DNA of 64,000 nucleotides from Ailurus styani. Lineage: Eukaryota; Chordata; Mammalia; Carnivora; Ailuridae. The position numbers and the translations under genes were made by a program. Position 1 is the first letter of the stretch, and every line of letters begins with the position of its first letter. Shown here in pieces: positions 45,469-56,846 of this stretch. The DNA lies in assembly GCA_002007465.1 (NCBI GenBank), contig LNAC01000003.1:10961142-11025141 (forward strand). The letters are read 5' to 3'. Below the pieces are notes generated by a model. That model saw only the letters and a program-made list of their open reading frames with translations, did no database searches and had not been told where the DNA came from.

Positions 45469-45760
45469 TGATTTAGCAACTTTGAACTTTCAATGTTACT
45501 GACATCTATAGAATCCTTTACTAATCCCCAGATAATTCAGCAACAGTATTTGACTCAGCAGCTTTCTTGTTTTCTTAGTTTAATCCTTGCATTTCACTAT
45601 TAAAAGTATTTCAAAGATTTCTTTGAAACAACCTTTGCTTTCGGTATGGTAAGGTGTATGAATGAAACTAAAAATGTTTCCTTTGGGCCTCTTGTCACTG
45701 AGTACTAGACGTATTTAACCTCCGTTCAGTTCCCAGTGGCAGTAAGATGTATTTCTTCTT

Positions 45761-45963
45761 GGGGCATCTGGGTGGCACAGTTGGTTAGTCCTCTGATTCT
45801 TGGTTTCAGCTAAGGCTGTGATTTCAGGGTCATGAGATCCAGCCCTACGTCCAGCTCCATGCTCAGCATGGAGTCAGTTTGAGTTTCTCTCTCTCCCTCC
45901 GCCCTTCCCGCTCTTGCTCTCTCTCTCTCTCCCCCTCAAATAGATCTTAAAAAAAAAAAAAAA
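45761..45963 (+). mobile_element. Carnivore SINE, older type
   Basis: Head GGGGCATCTGGGTGGCACAG, then GATTCTTGGTTTCAGCTAAG, CT-rich body and poly-A tail. A 17-bp duplication with one mismatch, aagatgtRtttcttctt, flanks it (45744-45760 and 45964-45980). Confidence 0.95.
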
Positions 45964-45980
45964 AAGATGTGTTTCTTCTT

Positions 45981-47070
45981 TTCTCATTTTTGTTTTCCTT
46001 TCTGTCATATCAAGCAGCTGTCATATAAATAATCGAGAACAGAACATTGAAAGGATATACTTTTTTAATTGTAAAACATTATAATTTTAACATAGAATAT
46101 CACCATATTGCTTTCCAGATGATGGTGCTGATTTAACTTTCTCTCTTCACACGTGACTTTATGTGTCATGACTAGTAATCTTTAGTCTAGACTAACCCTT
46201 TAGTCTAGTAACCCTTTAGTCTAGACTTTCTTTACTGTGAAGCTGTCTAGGCTAGTGACATACTTGGGTTCAGGCTAAGCTAATTTTAATGGAGAGTCAT
46301 CAGATGGTAAATGGGCCTCGATGTTATACAAAACATAGGTTCTCAACTGTCTTCTTCTTTTCTCTCAGGAAGACACCTTTCAATGTTATCCCCACACACT
46401 TGTCTTGATATAGACTTGATATAGACTGTACTGTAGTCACATCCTTTTCCTACAGGTGCTCGCTGCTCAATCTCACTCACCCCACAGCACACGTTGGCAT
46501 AATCACACAGAAGTGCTCTGTAGAAGCTAAAAGCCTTTATAAGTGCTCAGTGAAAACAGCTATTATTACAGTACTTCCAATTAGTAAAGAACAAAGAAGA
46601 TCTCGGAAGCCAATTCAGACTACAAAATTCCTGCCTTGAATAGATCATCTTTGTCTCTGAGGATCCTGAGGCTCTTTGGCATCCATTCTGAGGCATGTAG
46701 TCACAGTCCAGGAAATATTCCCTCAAGATACAGCCACTGGTAGCAGATCCTGTCATAGATACTGCTGTACAAAGCAAATCAGCATTACCATGGGCATTAT
46801 TTAATTTTTATAAGGTTTGTGTCTTAAACTATAATTCCTTCTGATTTTGCATTAAGGTTAAAATATCACAAGCAATGCAGTGTTCATAAAGAAGTCTAGG
46901 TGTATGCTTCCTGAAGGTCATTCTAAAGTCACTTTCCCAGACAGCCCACAAAGCCTAAGCTGGTTGAGTATCCTTGCTATGCATGCCCAGAACGCCCAAC
47001 ACTTAACTTGCGTTCATCTTGCTGAATTCTAATTACCTGCACATTTTATGTACCTCTTACTACCACACCC
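45981..47070. other. Non-coding sequence with a small tandem repeat
   Basis: No family recognised. The 76-codon minus-strand frame at 46547-46777 resembles no known protein. The tandem at 46172-46222 is listed separately. A second short tandem, TTGATATAGAC twice, is at about 46406-46427. Confidence 0.4.
46172..46222 (+). repeat. Three-copy tandem of a 15-18 bp unit
   Basis: Units read CTAGTAATCTTTAGT, CTAGACTAACCCTTTAGT and CTAGTAACCCTTTAGT. CTAGAC follows them. The unit is partly self-complementary around TAGTCTAGACTA. Confidence 0.8.
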
Positions 47071-47150
47071 CCTTGAGGGTTCAGACTAAATGTTAGCTTA
47101 GTGCTGGGCATAGAGCTGAAGTTCTATAAATACAAATTGGCTTTGGCTAT
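47071..47150 (+). repeat. L2 LINE 3'-end relic
   Basis: 'ccttgagggttcagactaaa', 'cttagtgctgggcatagagc' and 'agttctataaata' follow the L2 3' end. Confidence 0.55.
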
Positions 47151-47159
47151 TATAATGTC

Positions 47160-47574
47160 CAATGACCATTGACTTGTTAACTCTACCATTTAAAATCAGA
47201 TATGGTTCCTTCTTGAAAACAGTCTTACTATATCCATAAGACAATATCAGCCCAAATTATTCCCTCACTCACTTTAAGCAGTAATTCTTAAGCCAGGTTT
47301 GTTCTTTTCTAAATCTAATGTATTTAGGATACAAGGTCTTATTTACTAACATCATAATTTTATGTAGTGACTTATGAGCTTAACCAGAAGCTGATTTTCC
47401 TGTCTTGTTTTAGAAAACTTAATTACATCTTAAATCTATATTGTTTTTATTTTTGAATATAAAGTATACTTACCTGATTCAAAGTTCAAAAGTACAGAAA
47501 AATAGATAGTAAAAATTATTTTGTGAGACCCTCCAGTTGCTCTTCTCAAAGTTCATGGTTATTCCTCCTAAAAT
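47160..47574. other. Non-coding sequence, nothing recognised
   Basis: AT-rich, no repeats or exons recognised. Confidence 0.5.
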
Positions 47575-47583
47575 ATTTTGTGA

Positions 47584-47783
47584 GGGCGCCTGGGTGGCTC
47601 AGTGGGTTAAAGCCTCTGCCTTCGGCTCAGGTCATGATCTCAGCATCCTGGGATCCAGGCCCTCATCGGGCTCTCTGCTCAGCAGGGAGCCTGCTTCCTC
47701 CTCTCCCTGTCTCTCTGCCTGCCTCTCTGCCTACTTGTAATCTCTCTCTCTGTGTCAAATAAATAAATAAAATCTTAAAAAAA
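47584..47783 (+). mobile_element. Carnivore SINE, mustelid type, apparently young
   Basis: Head GGGCGCCTGGGTGGCTCAGT, then GTTAAAGCCTCTGCC, CTACTTGTAATCTCTCTC, tail AAATAAATAAATAAAATC. Like the copy at 11259 it has the 'tctcagcatcctgggatc' variant. A 9-bp duplication with one mismatch, atttYgtga, flanks it (47575-47583 and 47784-47792). Confidence 0.96.
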
Positions 47784-47792
47784 ATTTCGTGA

Positions 47793-48714
47793 AAATACAA
47801 GCAAATACATATATAAAATTAGTCTCTCCCCTTTGTTATACAAAAGTCAATATACTATACATTATTTTTTTGATCCTTGAAATTTTCTTTAATATATCAT
47901 GGTGATCCTTCAATATCTGTACCGGAGAACATCTTCATTCATTTCTACAGCTAGATAAGTATTGCATTTTATGTTGTATACAAACTGAGTTTTGTTTCCT
48001 GCATTCCATTTATGGAATACAAATCCAGTAGGCATGTATACACAAGTCAGTTATGTCCCCAAGCCACATGAAAGATGTTAGACCATGGTCCTTGACTAGT
48101 GTGTTTGGCTGTTGTACCATGTTGTTAAAGTGACTGAAGGTTATTGACTTACTGTAATCGGAGTCAGATATCTGATTTAGTTGGGTATATCCATTTCAAA
48201 AGGAAAACCCAAGATTTTTGGTGTTTAATCCTTTGTATACCTTCCTTTAACCCTTTGCCATTAGGTTGGACATAAACAATACTTAATATCAGTGACTAAT
48301 GCCAGTAGTTCTTCAGCCTGGTGGCAAAACAAAGCAGTTCAGAACTAATCAGAAAGATACAATCAGGTATATGCCAGAGGTGAGGGATAGTTTTTATTTT
48401 CTTTGTTCTGACTCTCTGGAGTATCCTCTTTGCATTAATTTAGGTCCTGTCTATACTTATCAGAAGAAAGCCGTATCTGTTGCATTCTTTAAATGGTGAC
48501 GCCAACTGAATCTAGTTCTTTGCAATAGAACTTTGGAAAGATCAATAAATCTTAAACCTTTTCCTTTGTTTGTTTAAGATAGCAGATGTAAGGCTTGTCT
48601 TTCTTTTCTCATTTGGAGTTAGAAGGGAAGTAACATTTTTGGAAATAACCCTAATCTTATTGGAAATGAGTGGATAAGAATTATGCTTTCTGATTTGGCA
48701 ACCCAACTAATCTT
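47793..48714. other. Non-coding sequence, nothing recognised
   Basis: No repeats or exons recognised. The 66-codon frame at 48299-48499 is unremarkable. Confidence 0.5.
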
Positions 48715-48895
48715 TACTGAGAAATTTCTCTCTACCAGGTATTATTTTCAGAACCCTGCATGTATTAAATCATTGGGCCCCTATGAGGTGGGTGATGTTA
48801 TTGGCCCCATTTTAGAGAACAAGGGAAGCAGGAAGCAGAGAGCATAAGAACTTGCTCAAAATAATAGCAGAACTAGGATGCAGTTGAGTCATAAT
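48715..48895 (+). repeat. MIR SINE relic
   Basis: 'tgtattaaatcattgggccc', 'tatgaggtgggtgatgttat', 'tggccccattttagagaaca' and 'gcagaactaggatgcagttg' follow the MIR right half in order. Confidence 0.8.
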
Positions 48896-48896
48896 T

Positions 48897-48931
48897 AAAT
48901 AAAACAAAACAAAACAAACAAAAAAAACAAT
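48897..48931 (+). repeat. (CAAAA)n-like A-rich repeat
   Basis: AAAAC units with interruptions, between two MIR relics. Confidence 0.85.
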
Positions 48932-48999
48932 AAGCAGGACATTTAGCTCAGCATTATTACTTTTTACCACTGAAATTCCTTTTACCACCAACCTTTCAG

Positions 49000-49110
49000 T
49001 TGAGGAAACCAGTTCAGAAAGCTCAAAGCCATGATACTAAATGTCAAAGCCAGGTTTTGACTCCCAAGTCTGACACCAAACCTATATCCTCTTAGTCACT
49101 AGATAGTTAT
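49000..49110 (+). repeat. MIR SINE relic, right half
   Basis: 'cagttgaggaaaccagttca', 'gaaagctcaaagccatgata', 'ccaggttttgactcccaagt' and 'tatcctcttagtcacta' follow the MIR right half. Confidence 0.75.
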
Positions 49111-49289
49111 GGGTAAATATAGATGTGGGTATAAACATAAAAGTAGGTAAAGATATTTGGAGCAGGGTTGTGCATTACTGAGGTGAGTAATGTCCCCTTC
49201 TGCCTTCCCTGAACCAATCATAAATTCTCTGAACTGTTTTATAATTCCAGGTCATGCTCAACTATGCAGTTGTTTCTGGGCAGGTTCCC

Positions 49290-49605
49290 TTAAAATCTCT
49301 ACTTAAGATCCGTTCAATTATCATGTCCTCTGTGAAGCCTTGTCTGGTCCTACCACCCCTGACCTAGCATGCAGAACCAGTCAAGGTTGTCCTCTTTCCT
49401 TGGTGTCACTTCCCTGTCCTTTTCCATAGCTTAGCTAAGGTAATTTACCAATACTTCATTAGATGTATTTGTTCAACATGTGTCTTCTGTTAATCTGCGA
49501 TACCTTTAAACGAAGTAGGGTACCTGGTTTTTGTATCTAAGGCATGTGGCATGTTGTTTGGCCCCTGGTAGGCAGTCAGTGAAAATATTTAAAAATTGAT
49601 GATGC
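49290..49605 (+). repeat. L2 LINE 3'-end relic, sense
   Basis: 'cctctgtgaagccttgtctg', 'gtcctaccacccctgaccta', 'ttgtttggcccctggtaggc' and 'cagtcagtgaaaatattt' follow the L2 3' end in order and spacing. Confidence 0.8.
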
Positions 49606-50268
49606 CTATACTGTCCTAAAATTCTCTATCTTAATATTTGCTTAACTGTAATCAATGTGAGCTATATACCTTGAAGAAATGTGATATTATTAAAGTAAAA
49701 TATGAAATACTATCTTTGTATAGTCTCGATTTATATAAAAATTTTTGAAAATAATTTTGAATAATTTTTATCTTTCATCACCATACTTGAATAAACCCTA
49801 TTATGCCTCTAAACTCTGGCACTCTGAAATTCTTCTAGTTGGCCTTCTTGCTACCCGTTTTCAGTGAACTCCTTCTCTCTTGTAGAGCCTGTTCTTTGCT
49901 TCATGGGGATCTTTCCCTGTTGTATCCATCACCTCCTTCCTGGTCTTGCTACTCCCAATTCATCTCCTAGATGACAGTCCACTCCAGGCTCCATTCACCT
50001 TTCCAGGTCTCCCTAGAAGGTCTCTCTCCTGTGGCAGTTCAACTGTTAGCTGTCACCCTCCACTTCACAGCCAGGCAGATAATCTGTCTTTATCCCTAGG
50101 GAGAAGCAAAGTTATTTGGATTGCCTTAAAACACACAGGGAGACTTAATGGATAGTCACTTCTGGAGGACATTTTCTGTTCCAGCATGTTTACTTTGAGC
50201 CTGTTTTGCAATAGGGATAATATTCGTAGGCTACTAATATTAAATTTATGGAATAAGAAACCTCTATC
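49606..50268. other. Non-coding sequence, nothing recognised
   Basis: No repeat recognised. 49850-50110 is richer in C and T and carries a 69-codon frame that resembles no known protein. Confidence 0.45.
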
Positions 50269-50282
50269 AAAATAACTGCCAT

Positions 50283-50480
50283 CGCTGGGGCACCTGGGTG
50301 GCTCAGTGGTTAAAGCCTCTGCCTTCAGTTCAGGTCATGATCTCAGGGTCCTGGGATCAAGCCCTGCCTCGGGCTCCCTGCTCAGCAGGGAGCCTGCTTC
50401 CTCCTCTCTCTCTCTGCCTGTCTCTCTGCCTACTTGTGATCTCTGTCTCTGTCAAATAAATAAATAGAAATCTTAAAAAA
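50283..50480 (+). mobile_element. Carnivore SINE, mustelid type
   Basis: Head GGGGCACCTGGGTGGCTCAG at 50287 after CGCT, then GTTAAAGCCTCTGCC, CTACTTGTGATCTCTGTC, tail AAATAAATAAATAGAAATC. A perfect 14-bp duplication, aaaataactgccat, flanks it (50269-50282 and 50481-50494). Confidence 0.96.
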
Positions 50481-50494
50481 AAAATAACTGCCAT

Positions 50495-52183
50495 AAGTGA
50501 ACCACCTGAATTAGACTTGCTTTTCTTGTAATCAGTGGCAAGCCAAAAACATTGTACTTTTTGTAAGAAATCAAAATAATGCAAATTTTACTTTAGAAGC
50601 CGAAACACACTAGCAAAGTGGGCTGTTTAAATTTCTCCATCTTAATTATTTTCCCCATTGATAAGTATGGCAGCCCTGATGTGGATATAGAGACTTCATG
50701 GAATGTTGGCCAATTGATTATCTTTCTTCTCCGTCCATCACAGGGAAGGAGGAGAATGGAGACCTTGAGGAAAAGGTTAAAAGACAGAGGACTGAAATGA
50801 AAATGGAAATAAAGGGGTAATAACAGAGATAAGTTGCAGCTGGGGATTTTTTAGAATTCAATAATTAATAGAATTAGTAATACTTTATTTTCTTATAAAC
50901 ACTTTGAGTTCTTAGACTAAAGTGCTGCTCCTTTCTCTTCTCTCCCTCTTTATCTCTCTCTGTCTCTTCCTTTTTCTTTTTTTATATCAGAGCAGTGAGT
51001 GTGACAGAGATTATTTTCAGCGATGAATCTGTGTGAAGATAAATGTTTCTCTTCTTCTCCCCACTGATTAGTACAATTTCAAATGGCAAGTGTGAGAAAC
51101 CTCCATCTTTTGATGCCATTCCTGCATCCCTACTCCAGCCCCAAACTCAAAGAGAGGAAGATCAGAGTGTTCCTTTTCCTTTTTCCCCTTGAAAAAGAAA
51201 CTGGCATTTCTCCCCATTTCTTCTGAAAGCAGACATTTAGAATAATCAAGACAGCATTCTTACATTTTCTGTTTCCATGGAATCTACAGAAGGTCTAAAG
51301 TATCCAGGATGCCCTGTTAGCCCATAACGCCATTATCAGATTTCCAGTCTCTTGAGCTTAACTTAGATCTTCAGAAATATAATGCAGGGCTGTTTTCAAC
51401 AGAGAAACTCTGCATGAAGGGCCTTTTAAATGATAGCTTCTAAACTTTCAGTATGCCTTTGATGATTTCACACTCTAACTATTTTTGCATCTTCCTGACA
51501 TTTGCAGTTCCCTTGAGGCATGTAGTATAGTACACACACTACCCATGGTTAGATAATCACAAGTTTAGATATTTGTGAATGTTTAGGTTCTGAAGAAGAA
51601 AAGTGACTTCGGGCAAGGATGCTTGTCAACATAATCATAGAAAATCTCAGGAAGTCCTATTTGCATGTATTCACAGATGTGAGTACTTAATTTTGTTTTA
51701 TTTTGTTTCACCCTCGTATGATTTCTCCTTTATTTTTGCTATTGCTATTTTGTTTTGCTTGGTAGTCCTTTTCTCTTCATGTATATTTAAACCATAGTAA
51801 ATTTATCATGGAAATTTTCTGATCTGATGGGAGCGGGGAGATCATGTGAAACTTGATACCATTTTGACACGAAATCTGTCTTATCTACGAAGAAATTTGA
51901 TGTGGCTAGGAGATTTCATTTAGCCCCCTTCCTTGGATATACATTAAATGCCCAAGCTGAGTTCATCCTTGATTCCTTGCAGAGAACTCAAAATTCCTGG
52001 TGGAGTCAGATATTTTAGGGACATACCAACAAATGGGCACATATTAAAATAAAGATTGTTTGCCTCTTGATCTTATTTTCTATGCAGAGGAAATAGCAAG
52101 CCCGCTGATTGAATATAAAGTTGTGTATGACAAACTTGAACCTGAAAATGGATATCAAAAAATAATTATAATTTCAGATTAGA
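50495..52183. other. Non-coding sequence, nothing recognised
   Basis: No repeat family recognised in 1.7 kb. A CT-rich patch is at about 50930-50982. Texture around 50990-51150 is compatible with constrained sequence but this is not evidence. Confidence 0.45.
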
Positions 52184-52199
52184 CAGAGTAGACATTTCT

Positions 52200-52394
52200 T
52201 TTTTTTTTTTAAAGATTTTATTTATTTATTTGACATACAGAGAGAGATTACAAGTAGGCAGAGAGAGACAGGGAGAGGAGAAAGCAGGCTCCCTGCTGAG
52301 CAGAGAGCCCGATGCAGGCCTGGATCCCAGGACGCTGAGATCATGACCTGAGCCGAAAGCAGAGGCTTTAACCCACTGAGCCACCCAGGTGCCC
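52200..52394 (-). mobile_element. Carnivore SINE, mustelid type, apparently young
   Basis: Plus strand has AAGATTTTATTTATTTATTT, TACAAGTAGGCAGAGAGAGA and ends GAGCCACCCAGGTGCCC. A perfect 16-bp duplication, cagagtagacatttct, flanks it (52184-52199 and 52395-52410). Confidence 0.97.
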
Positions 52395-52563
52395 CAGAGT
52401 AGACATTTCTGACATTCCCATTTTATATTCTGTTACACATCTATGATTACTTTCATTAATCACGACTGGTAAAGTCTTCCTTACTCAATCCTACATTGAA
52501 CTGTGTTGAGTTTTAACTTATTATTAGGACAATTCAAAGTTGAGCTGAAAGTTAGCTACTTTT

Positions 52564-53013
52564 GGGGCACCTGGAAGGCTCATTCAGTTAAGCATTTGAC
52601 TCTTTTTTGTTGTTGTTGTTAGGATTAATTATTTTATTTGAGAGAGAGTGAGAGCACACATGGTGGGGAAGGACAGAGGGACCAGGAGAGAGAATCTTAA
52701 GCAGGCTCTGTGCTGAGTGTAAACTGGACACAGGGCTCGATCCCAGGACCCTGACATCATGACCTGAGCTGAAATCAAGAGCCAGTTGCTTAACCGACTG
52801 AGCCACCCAGGCACCCCTAAGCATGTGACTATTGATTTTGGCTCCAGTCATGATCTTAGGATTGTGAGACCGGGTCCCCTGTCAGCTGGGTGCTTGGCAC
52901 AGAGTCTGCTTGAAATTTTCTCTCTCCTTCTCTGTCCACCCCTCCCCACCCTCACAGTCTCTCTCTCAAAAAGAAAAAAGAAAAGGAAAAAGTAAATCCT
53001 TTAAAAACAAAAG
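52564..53013 (+). mobile_element. Carnivore SINE, older type, split by an inserted SINE
   Basis: Left part GGGGCACCTGGAAGGCTCAT with AAGCATTTGACTCTT. It resumes at 52818 with GATTTTGGCTCCAGTCATGA, 'ggtgcttggcacagagtctg', a CT-rich body and an A-rich tail. An outer 15-bp duplication with one mismatch, aagttaRctactttt, flanks the whole unit (52549-52563 and 53014-53028). Confidence 0.95.
52605..52817 (-). mobile_element. Carnivore SINE, older type, nested inside another SINE
   Basis: Plus strand has a (TTG)4 run, 'attaattattttatttgaga', GACATCATGACCTGAGCTGA and ends GAGCCACCCAGGCACCCC. A 16-bp duplication with two mismatches, taagcatKtgactMtt, flanks it (52589-52604 and 52818-52833), proving insertion into the host SINE. 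Confidence 0.96.
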
Positions 53014-53244
53014 AAGTTAACTACTTTTTTCTTTAGCTTCCTAAAGATAAATTTATTCATTATGATCTAGAAGTTATTAAGTCAAGAACTCTCTTCTACA
53101 TTTTGCCAAGGAGGAAAAAGATACTAGGGAGGTGCCATCCACAGGAAATTTAAGATTTCAGATATTTTCCTTTCTCTTTGCTTCATCCATGCTTCTTTTC
53201 AATAGAATAGATTTTTTCATCCATTATGAGATCTGTAGTATTTC

Positions 53245-53436
53245 CTTTTTTTTTTTAAAGATCATATTTATTTATTTGAGAGAGAAAGAGAGAGCACAGG
53301 GTGAGGGGCAGAAGGAGAGGGAGAAGCAGACTCCCTGCCGAACAGGGAGTCCAACTTGGGGCTCAATCTCAGGACCCTGGGACCAGAACTGGAGCTGAAG
53401 GCAGACACTTAATTGACTGAGCCACCCAGGCACCGC
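53245..53436 (-). mobile_element. Carnivore SINE, older caniform type; last SINE in the window
   Basis: Plus strand has AAGATCATATTTATTTATTT, GGAGAAGCAGACTCCCTGCC and ends GAGCCACCCAGGCACCG. A perfect 12-bp duplication, ctgtagtatttc, flanks it (53233-53244 and 53437-53448). Confidence 0.96.
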
Positions 53437-53448
53437 CTGTAGTATTTC

Positions 53449-54159
53449 ATAGATGTTAACCACTTCAGTTCTAATAAACTTGCATAGACTAGCTCAAATA
53501 AAATCATAAAAATGCTACGGCTTTATCTGTGTGTGTTTGGGGAGGGAAGAGATTATATTTAGAACAACTTACTTAACAGAGGTTTATCAAAAATTTCAGA
53601 GGGATTCTAGAAAGAATTGGCCAATTAACAAAGACAAAATACATTTTCGTGAGTATTTTCACATGCAAAATATTTGCAAAAAAAAAAATCTGGATTGGCA
53701 CTACTTTTTCATATACCCTCTTTACATATGCAGTCACCATAAATATATGTGATATTTGGGTGGAGATTAGTGCTGAATTATTTTCCAGAGTGTTAAGATT
53801 TATATACCAACTGAACTCTTTAAAAAGTATCTTGTTAATGCCAGACTGAAATATGTTAATTAATATTTCCCAGATACTTAGATAATACTTCCTCCACAGT
53901 GTCTGACTAAATAACAGCTTTCACTAGTTATTAACCTAAGAATCTTTTGTGCAAATTCATCTCTTTCCTGATGTTGTAATCTGTGGATCTTTCAATATTT
54001 ATTTTATTCAAAGTTATTTTCTAAAAAAGTGCCCAAACTATAAAGTACTGCTTAGGCCCATTTCCCAGAAAGATAAATGGGTCCTCTGAACAGAACATAA
54101 GTACGTCTTTTCAACTTGTAGAAACAATCAAATGATAACCTTATAGTCAAGAAGATTAT
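53449..54159. other. Non-coding sequence, nothing recognised
   Basis: AT-rich; overlapping 66- to 73-codon frames resemble nothing known. Confidence 0.5.
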
Positions 54160-54262
54160 GCACTGCTTAAAAACAGAGGTTGTGCCTTTTTGGTCTGTAT
54201 GGCTCTCCATCTAGTACTTTACCTGAAACACAAGCGATACTCTATAAATGTCATGTTAATAC
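54160..54262 (+). repeat. L2 LINE 3'-end relic
   Basis: 'aacagaggttgtgccttttt', 'tctccatctagtactttacc' and 'actctataaatgtcatgtta' follow the L2 3' end. Confidence 0.6.
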
Positions 54263-55245
54263 ATACAATAAGAAATTTGCAACATATATTGAATGTTCCT
54301 TATAGAGTCTTGAACCATCAATAAGCTACAATTAGAATTTGAGTTATGAAAACTTGAAATACTGAGATGTAGAATAAGACGAAATTTATGGATATTTCCA
54401 TTTACAGACAAAACCTTAAGTAGTGTAAACCTTCCGCTCTCTACCTCAACCTCTTCAAAAATATCCGTTGTTTCAGAGCTGTTTGGCTCTTTGAATTGTT
54501 GACTCTTTCTAGGAGACAGTTTCCATTCTCTGATAAATAGAAATACCCACCATGTTTGTTAGAATCCAGGCTCTGTGATTTCAAATATAAAATGTGTTTC
54601 TTTGTTTTAACATGTATTAGATCATCTATAAGTTATTTGGGTAGTAATGTCCTGTTGTTTTTACATTCACATTTATGATCATTTCAGTCTTTTCAATTTC
54701 CATTGTAATATCACTGATGTGACCTTTTAGGGGTCGTACATGGACCTAGAAAATGCATCTGAAGATAACACTGGAACAGCGGTTAGCAGTGATAAGAAGC
54801 TATGAAGAAACCTAACCATCTATCTTTGTTTGTCTGCGGAAGCTTCTCCTCCAGAGACCTTTCACACCTTTTCCTGTGGGAAAATTAAGTTATAAAACTT
54901 CTCCCTCCTGTGAAGTCTTTGCAATGAACTCTCAAATAAAATAAGACATGTGCCACATAGGAAGACCTTGCTGTGTTCTCCTGTCTCATGTAACAGTGAA
55001 GACACTTCACCAGAGGGTTTTGGTGATTTACTCAAGTGTCTCAATACTGTGAGTGACAGAGCCTAGATATAGGAATCCTAACACTTGGTCCAGGGATTCT
55101 CTATCACAAGATTTCTAATCCTTGATCTAGAAGTTAAGTCTAACAACATCAGCAGCAACAACAACAATACAACAAGGGGAAACAAAAATATGAAATGTTG
55201 TCTTATAAATTTTTAATGACATTTGTATTTTATTATTCTAATGGT
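54263..55245. other. Non-coding sequence, nothing recognised
   Basis: No repeats or exons recognised. Confidence 0.5.
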
Positions 55246-55475
55246 AATGCTTATTGAGTGCTAATAGGAAGCATTTTGTACTGTGCTAAGCATTTTATTT
55301 GTATTTTATTATTTTAACTTTACAGGAACCTTCAGAAGTGGCAATGAATATTTTTATTTTCTAAGTATGAAAAATAGGACTTAAAAAGTGAAATAACTTT
55401 GACAAGTTTGCACAGTTAGTGGCACCAACTCACATTCTGACTTCAGAGCCTGTTCTCATAACTGAAACATAGTGA
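55246..55475 (+). repeat. MIR SINE relic
   Basis: 'tgtactgtgctaagcatttt', 'attttaactttacaggaacc', 'gttagtggcaccaactcaca' and 'cttcagagcctgttctcata' follow MIR from core to right end. Confidence 0.85.
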
Positions 55476-55499
55476 ATGTTTACCAAAGAGCTGTCTGCT

Positions 55500-55577
55500 C
55501 AAAAAAAAAAACCAAAAAAACAAAAAAACCCAAAAAACAAAAAAACAAAAAAAACCAAAACCAAAACCAAACAAACC
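55500..55577 (+). repeat. A-rich (AAAAAC)n-like repeat
   Basis: Only A and C on the plus strand, with runs of 4-11 A separated by one to three C. Confidence 0.9.
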
Positions 55578-56505
55578 ATGGTACAGAATTAATGCATTTC
55601 ATTACATTTCAATTACAAAAATTTTAAGTTGTACACCATTGTGGAAACATCTAGCTTAGCGTTACATCAGGTACATTTCTAGTAGCACTTGAGGGTCATA
55701 AGATGTTTTATTAAAACATATTTCTTAACTGTTAAAGTTCAGTTAATATTTTTCAACTGGATTATTCTTTTTTAACGTAGTTTTGCTTGCTCAAATTGGA
55801 AAGGTTTGAGGTTAAATTTTGAAGTATTTTTGCTTTAATTATGAAAAGGAATATCAGCTGTCCCACCACTTACCCTTGCCAAGTGTTCAGATGTTTATAG
55901 CAAATTTAGTTATATTCTCTTCATATCTATAGCTGCCAGCCCAAACTCTGTTCCCATACATTCATCATATATTTTCCTATAAAAGTAAAATTTTACCAAA
56001 ATGTAAATGGATGTGGAGTTGTTTTCTCAATTTACATTGAGTAAGTAAAAATGTTTTTGGGTTCCCTCCCACTATCGTTACTATTACTATCCCTCTTCCC
56101 CACCTAGCCTTCCCTCTCCTTTCTCCCCCTCCCCCACCACTGCCTTTCCCCGCCTCCTCCTCCTTCTACTCCTCTTCTTTCCCTCACAATGAAGGCTCAA
56201 TTCTAGTTTCTGCGGGGAAGGAGTGATGTGTCTTGAGTACTTTATCATACTCTTCAATTTGGCCTTTTACCACCACAGTAAACTGAGTGTAAATCAGGGA
56301 GGAACTTTAATATACCAATAAAATCTATTAAAAAATTGTCTTCAAGAGCAATGTTCTCTAAAAGCAATTTTTAAATGGAAAGAGGATTTTGGCATTTGTA
56401 AATATAGAACATAGAGTGAACTCAGATTTGACTACAGAGATCTTTCCTTTTTTATATTTAATTTCTTATTTTAAAAAGTCCCTCCATCCCCTATATATGC
56501 TACCA
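55578..56505. other. Non-coding sequence, nothing recognised
   Basis: A C/T-rich patch lies at about 56087-56188. No repeats or exons recognised. Confidence 0.5.
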
Positions 56506-56728
56506 GTACAGTAGCCTCTAGTTCCATGTGCCTATTGACATTTAAATTATTTAAAATTAAATAAATATAAAATTTAATAATATAAAAAATATAAATATAA
56601 AATTCAGTTCTTCATTTGCACTAGCCACAACTTAGCTGTTCAATAGCCACTTGTCTTGGTGACTATATCTTGATAGTACAGATACAGAACATTTCAATCA
56701 TCATGGAAAGTTCTCTTGGACGGCACTG
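56506..56728 (-). mobile_element. hAT-type non-autonomous DNA transposon relic
   Basis: 'agttccatgtgcctattgac', 'atttaaattatttaaaatta', 'cagttcttcatttgcactag', 'cagatacagaacatttcaat' and 'agttctcttggacggcactg' match a common mammalian element of about 220-240 bp whose ends read 'cagtgctgtccaatagaac'. Family name not assigned. Confidence 0.75.
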
Positions 56729-56793
56729 TCCAACAGAGCTGGATGTTTGACTAATCAAAAAAATCAGACAGTATTACAGAAATCACCCAATAT

Positions 56794-56846
56794 TTAGAAT
56801 ATATGTGTATATATATAGACACACATATATCTATATATAGATAGTG
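56794..56846. repeat. AT-rich repeat with inverted symmetry
   Basis: ATATATGTGT and ACACACATATAT face each other around ATATATATAG, followed by CTATATATAG. Low-complexity hairpin potential. Confidence 0.7.
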
